DNA of 24,117 nt from the IMG/VR virus record IMGVR_UViG_3300000595_000005, positions 1 through 24,117 of that record. One strand, written 5' to 3'. Source of the stretch: a virus. Position 1 is the stretch's first letter; each line of letters begins with the position of its first letter. The notes below the pieces were generated by a model, which worked only from the letters and a program-made list of their open reading frames with translations, was not told the DNA's origin and did not search any database. Position numbers and translations under genes: made by a program. Of this stretch, positions 21,099-24,117 are shown piece by piece.

Positions 21099-21454
21099 AA
21101 AAAGTAGCATGGTGGCATCCTGTCCCCCAAAACCAATTACAGGATATTATTAAAGATGAAAGCATGCAATTGCGTTTTAAATTTGATGAAGTATTAAGAT
21201 TGGCGGTTGAACAATATTTAGGCCGTTATTTTAATCCTGAATTAGATGCAAAAAGAATTGAACTTCAAATCATTCAAGGCAACGATAAAACAAACGTATT
21301 GATTGATGGGTTATTAATTGGCAGTATAAGGCAATTTGTAGATTATAACAATGATGACTTCATACAAAACAACATAACAATTGCAATTGTATTCACACCA
21401 AACATAGAATTAATTCACCACAATGAAAATAACATTCACACAGCCACATCTTAA
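21095..21454 (+). CDS. Hypothetical 119-aa protein
   Basis: The largest ORF of the cassette. Opens MKKVAWWHPVPQNQLQDIIKDE, then a helical part with EVLRLAVEQYLGRYF and a strand-rich half (RIELQIIQGNDKTNVLIDGLLIGSIRQF) ending in a His/Asn-rich tail. No signal peptide or membrane segment. No family recognised. Overlaps the next ORF by 32 bases, the largest overlap in this cassette. Confidence 0.6.
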   Translation: MKKVAWWHPVPQNQLQDIIKDESMQLRFKFDEVLRLAVEQYLGRYFNPELDAKRIELQIIQGNDKTNVLIDGLLIGSIRQFVDYNNDDFIQNNITIAIVFTPNIELIHHNENNIHTATS

Positions 21455-21611
21455 CTACTCAATAGGGGATAGTATAGACGTATCAATTGAACAGGCAAAA
21501 TATTTTGAAAGAATGGGTATTGCTGAAATTTCAAGCGACGAAAACGAAATTGATTTAGATATTCAAAGCGATGAACCTAAAAGGCGTGGGCGTAAACCTA
21601 ATACTAAATGA
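21423..21611 (+). CDS. Small head-region accessory protein of the GD-x-A-x-x-G type
   Basis: 62 aa: MKITFTQPHLNYSIGDSIDVSIEQAKYFERMGIAEISSDENEID... matches the pattern of small phage proteins that read Y-x-x-G-D-x-V-x-V-x-x-x-x-A-x-x-x-x-x-x-G-V-A-E, commonly found next to head genes. The C-terminus (KRRGRKPNTK) is basic with an AT-hook-like RGRKP, which could bind AT-rich DNA. Its stop overlaps the ATG of the following ORF. Family pattern is good, function unknown. Confidence 0.65.
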   Translation: MKITFTQPHLNYSIGDSIDVSIEQAKYFERMGIAEISSDENEIDLDIQSDEPKRRGRKPNTK

Positions 21612-21787
21612 GTTACGATGCAATCATAGATGCTTTATCTCAATTAAAGCAGTATAATCACCAACCAAGTTTTATCTATTTACTTCATCCATATGATTTT
21701 AAGCGTATTCACGTAAATAAAGTTTCAATATACTTTATGAAGCTAATTAAACGTAATAGAAAATTACGGAATAATGGTTTTATTTAA
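21608..21787 (+). CDS. Hypothetical 59-aa basic protein, last of the plus-strand cassette
   Basis: ATG 21608 overlaps the preceding stop by ATGA. MSYDAIIDALSQLKQYNHQPSFIYLLHPYDFKRIHVNKVSIYFMKLIKRNRKLRNNGFI: helical start, then a strongly basic C-terminus (KLIKRNRKLRNN). It runs 8 bases into the end of the convergent gpF-like gene at 21780. No family recognised. Very likely real because of the unbroken coupling chain. Confidence 0.55.
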   Translation: MSYDAIIDALSQLKQYNHQPSFIYLLHPYDFKRIHVNKVSIYFMKLIKRNRKLRNNGFI

Positions 21788-22574
21788 GTATCGGCAACCC
21801 AAATTCATCTGATACAGCAACAAAGGCAAGACAACACCTACAATTAATACTTTGATTTGCTGGTAATGACGCATCACCTGGATATTGGCATTCATTCCCA
21901 CCCACAACAAAATATTCACCATTTGGTACTTGTTGACCGTTAGCGTCTACATGGTCGGGGCGTGTTGAACTGTCGATTACGCTTATCCATTGTTTTATTG
22001 TTTCATAGTCAGCATCAGCATTACCTAAAGTTGCCCCTTTGTTTGCGGCGCGTGTTGTTTCAGTCCTTGCAATTGTTAACGCCCTGCTACGGTTGAAATC
22101 GGGGCTATCTAAGGTGTTTTCTAAGTAGGTAGCACGTTGTGATATTGGCAATTCTTCACTATATGCCAAAGCCTTTTTAATTCGCTCTCTTGTAGTGTCG
22201 GTTACGTCTGTTACAAGTTCAGCTGATTCATTAATGAAAAAGTTTTCCATTAATTGCTTCCACTTTTCAGAAAGGTATGAGAATAAACCTTTCCTGCCCA
22301 TTCCGTTTATTTTACGCATAGTCCACGCTGCATGCAATGAACCTACTTTTATATAAACAGTTCTATAAGCATTTTCTATTGGCTTTCGAGTTACTAATAG
22401 GTCAATAAGGCTGTCAGACAATGAACCGTAATTTTTTAAATGTTCAACACACGGCTTTACCTGTTCGTTTAGAGCGGCTTTAAATTGCTTATATGCGTAC
22501 CTTTCATACCGGGAATGTTGTCTTACAAAATCGGCTGAATATTCCGCACTATTGAACTGTACCGTTGTTGCCAT
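21780..22574 (-). CDS. Phage head morphogenesis protein (SPP1 gp7 / Mu gpF-like)
   Basis: 264 aa. The C-terminal half has the family signature: RALTIARTETTRAANKG (164-180) followed by KQWISVIDSSTRPDHVDANGQ (D201, H208), a conserved Cys in ECQYPGD (229-233) and the ending INCRC (243-247), whose Cys/His residues are the expected metal ligands. The N-terminal half is helical. The protein is a minor head component bound to the portal. Its start overlaps the portal gene's end by 26 bases. The last codons overlap the convergent plus-strand cassette. Confidence 0.9.
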   Translation of the reverse strand: MATTVQFNSAEYSADFVRQHSRYERYAYKQFKAALNEQVKPCVEHLKNYGSLSDSLIDLLVTRKPIENAYRTVYIKVGSLHAAWTMRKINGMGRKGLFSYLSEKWKQLMENFFINESAELVTDVTDTTRERIKKALAYSEELPISQRATYLENTLDSPDFNRSRALTIARTETTRAANKGATLGNADADYETIKQWISVIDSSTRPDHVDANGQQVPNGEYFVVGGNECQYPGDASLPANQSINCRCCLAFVAVSDEFGLPILK

Positions 22575-23976
22575 TTTGAGTAAATGATGTGTCGGTTAAC
22601 TCAATATCTTCAAGTAATTGTAGTGTTTTAGGAACTAATATTTTATCTGCCATTGGTTCGGCTGATTTACCCCATCCTTGATATTCTCGCTTTTCGTTAG
22701 GCGATATCCAATACATAGTATTTAATGCAGTCGCTAATTTCTGCATATCATCCGCCATTTCAGGTAAACAACTATAATCAAACATGCACATTACCGTTTC
22801 TCCCGGCTTTTGATATGGTTTACATGTGTCTCGTGTGAACCTATCGGCCATTTCGTTACCTAACGGCATTACAGCGTTGTAGATGAAGTGTTTTACAGCC
22901 CATTGCATATTGTTATCAGTTGAGGCCGTAGTATCGTTTAAAAGCTGTATAGGGGTGTTAAAACAGTTGGCTATATCCTGTTTGTTTAGTTTTAGCAATG
23001 ACAATATATCAAGATCGACACTGGATAGCCCGAATTGCGTCCATTTAGCAGGTGCGCCCGAAACGAATATTCTCTTAACTAAATCGAGGCTCGTTTTGGC
23101 TTCATATATTTGCTGTTTTAAATCGTCTTTTATTGCAGGATTAGCAATTGATGGAGCGCCTATTTCAGGGCTTAACATACCCATCATACCACCGTTTTTA
23201 ATCTGCTTTGCTTGTTCCATCCTTGCATCGTTATCCATTACCAAAGTGCGGATATATGCTCTTAATGGTGCCTGTCCGTATAGCTGTGAACCATAGGTAG
23301 TGAAGTTTGGATTGAAAGATTTTAAATGCCCTACCTGTTCGGCTGGAAAATCTGGAATGTTTTGATAGTACTTTTGTGAAAAGAAAATATTATATCCTTT
23401 TACCGGCTTGAAATCACCACCCGAAATAATGTTAGTTAACGGGGCTGGTAAAACATACATTTCATCCCATTTTTTTGATGCTAAATTTATGCCGTTGTAA
23501 TAGTTGTATGAATTACCGTTAAGTAATCTAAACCCACCCCATTGTTTAATCCACTCTGCGGTTGTCTGCTGTGAGTTAGGCTCGTTAATTAGCTTTGTAA
23601 GGCCATCTATTGGCGTTTCCTGGAGTGCCTTTGTTTGAATGTTAAATAGTTTCGCTTGTGCTACATCTGACATCATTAGCGACTTATATTTTAGTGCTTT
23701 GGTTAAGTTTTCATTCTTAACCGTGTACACTAAAAGGGGGCATTGTGCGAGTTTGCTGATTATCTTATCTATGCAAGTATAAACGTCCGGGTTGTTCTGA
23801 TAGCCGTTTATAACGTAGTTTAAGGGATTATCTTCCCAAAATACAGGTTGGTTATCTTGAACCCATCCGAAAACCTTTTGATTATATAAGCCAGCGGTTG
23901 CGGCTGTGTTGGCAACGTCCCTTACTGCTGTACTGACAGAACGTTGAATTATTGACTTTATACCGAATAAATCCAT
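22549..23976 (-). CDS. Portal protein (HK97/SPP1-type)
   Basis: 475 aa, in the normal size range. Starts FGIKSIIQRSVSTAV and shows portal features: NNPDVYTCIDKIISKLAQCPLLVYTV (early helix-strand, where V-x-x-C-I-x-x-I-x-x-x-x-x-x-x-P-L-x-V-Y is the family pattern), the stretch EWIKQWGGFRLLNGNSYNYYNG, LPAPLTNI, HLKSFNP, YGQAPLRAYIRTLVMDN and KNGGMMGML, then KLNKQDIANCFNTPIQLLNDTTASTDNNMQWAVKHFIYNAVMPL, typical of the stem and crown region. It forms the dodecameric ring at the portal vertex for DNA packaging. It has the best promoter of the window just upstream. Confidence 0.95.
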   Translation of the reverse strand: MDLFGIKSIIQRSVSTAVRDVANTAATAGLYNQKVFGWVQDNQPVFWEDNPLNYVINGYQNNPDVYTCIDKIISKLAQCPLLVYTVKNENLTKALKYKSLMMSDVAQAKLFNIQTKALQETPIDGLTKLINEPNSQQTTAEWIKQWGGFRLLNGNSYNYYNGINLASKKWDEMYVLPAPLTNIISGGDFKPVKGYNIFFSQKYYQNIPDFPAEQVGHLKSFNPNFTTYGSQLYGQAPLRAYIRTLVMDNDARMEQAKQIKNGGMMGMLSPEIGAPSIANPAIKDDLKQQIYEAKTSLDLVKRIFVSGAPAKWTQFGLSSVDLDILSLLKLNKQDIANCFNTPIQLLNDTTASTDNNMQWAVKHFIYNAVMPLGNEMADRFTRDTCKPYQKPGETVMCMFDYSCLPEMADDMQKLATALNTMYWISPNEKREYQGWGKSAEPMADKILVPKTLQLLEDIELTDTSFTQNGNNGTVQ

Positions 23977-24003
23977 CCCTTAAAAGCCTGTTTTCAAGCC
24001 AAA

Positions 24004-24034
24004 CAAATATAAATATTATTATTGCCTTTGCAAA
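24004..24034 (-). promoter_or_regulatory. Promoter of the head operon (upstream of the portal)
   Basis: On the minus strand TTTG (24031-24034), 19 nt, then TATATTTG (24004-24011), a perfect match to the Bacteroidota TTTG-N19-TAnnTTTG consensus. The transcript would start near 23998, about 22 nt before the portal ATG at 23976. It overlaps the end of the probable terminase gene. Confidence 0.6.
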
Positions 24035-24117
24035 TCAGGGTATTTGTTGGATATATTTTGTGGCTTGTGCCGTTGGTTCGGGGTCTTTTGCCCATCCTGA
24101 ATTATCCCATGAGTATT
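24035..24117 (-). CDS. Probable terminase large subunit, C-terminal end (partial)
   Basis: Only the last 26 codons before TGA at 24035-24037 are inside the window (YSWDNSGWAKDPEPTAQATKYIQQ...). Of the three frames this one is the most protein-like. Identity as terminase rests on position: it sits directly upstream of the portal gene in the same direction, where the large terminase normally is. The visible residues carry no diagnostic motif. Confidence 0.45.
   Translation of the reverse strand, partial: YSWDNSGWAKDPEPTAQATKYIQQIP

Noticed and set aside
21752-21768. CGTAAT-TTTCT-ATTACG hairpin near the convergent gene ends
   Set aside because: Six AT-rich pairs without a good U-tract; too weak to call a terminator.
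22883-23296. 137-codon open frame on the plus strand opposite the portal gene
   Set aside because: It is antisense to a clearly recognised portal protein, has no promoter or coupling and a low-complexity Ser/Ile/Cys-rich composition.
1-24117. CRISPR arrays, insertion sequences, integrase or repressor genes
   Set aside because: No regularly spaced repeats, transposase, integrase or cI-like protein was seen.

Overview
The window looks like part of a tailed phage or prophage (siphovirus-type) of a Bacteroidota host. Evidence for the host: it is AT-rich, most start codons lack a Shine-Dalgarno sequence, several upstream regions carry the Bacteroidota promoter pattern TTTG-N17-21-TAnnTTTG, and one tail protein contains a SprB-like domain of the kind found in Bacteroidota surface proteins. 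No integrase, repressor or replication gene is visible, so lysogeny cannot be judged.

Almost everything is on the minus strand, so the module reads from high to low coordinates. Its order is: probable terminase C-terminus (right edge), portal, Mu gpF/SPP1 gp7-like head protein, HK97-type prohead protease, major capsid protein with a strong terminator, then an odd 128-nt tRNA-like element. An accessory block (about 12.2-18.0 kb) follows: a ribbon-helix-helix-like protein, a SAM methyltransferase, a three-module glycosyltransferase, a DEDDh exonuclease, a GT4 glycosyltransferase and several very small proteins, linked by ATGA start/stop overlaps. Morphogenesis then resumes with a head-tail connector, head closure protein, gp10-like protein, tail completion protein, major tail protein, tail assembly chaperones joined by a -1 frameshift site, tape measure protein, a 910-aa distal tail protein, a second tail-tube-like protein and an Mtd_N-like protein. 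A terminator and a new promoter separate this from a last group of small proteins, an SPFH/band-7 protein and a secreted SGNH hydrolase/tail-fibre-like protein cut by the left edge.

A separate plus-strand cassette of seven tiny, overlapping ORFs (20.3-21.8 kb) lies inside the head cluster with its own promoter.

The head and tail genes form a standard long-tailed virion assembly line. The most unusual parts are the sugar/methyl-transfer island between capsid and connector genes (a candidate virion or host-surface glycan modification system), the tRNA-like element, the phage-borne SPFH protein and the inverted small-ORF cassette.
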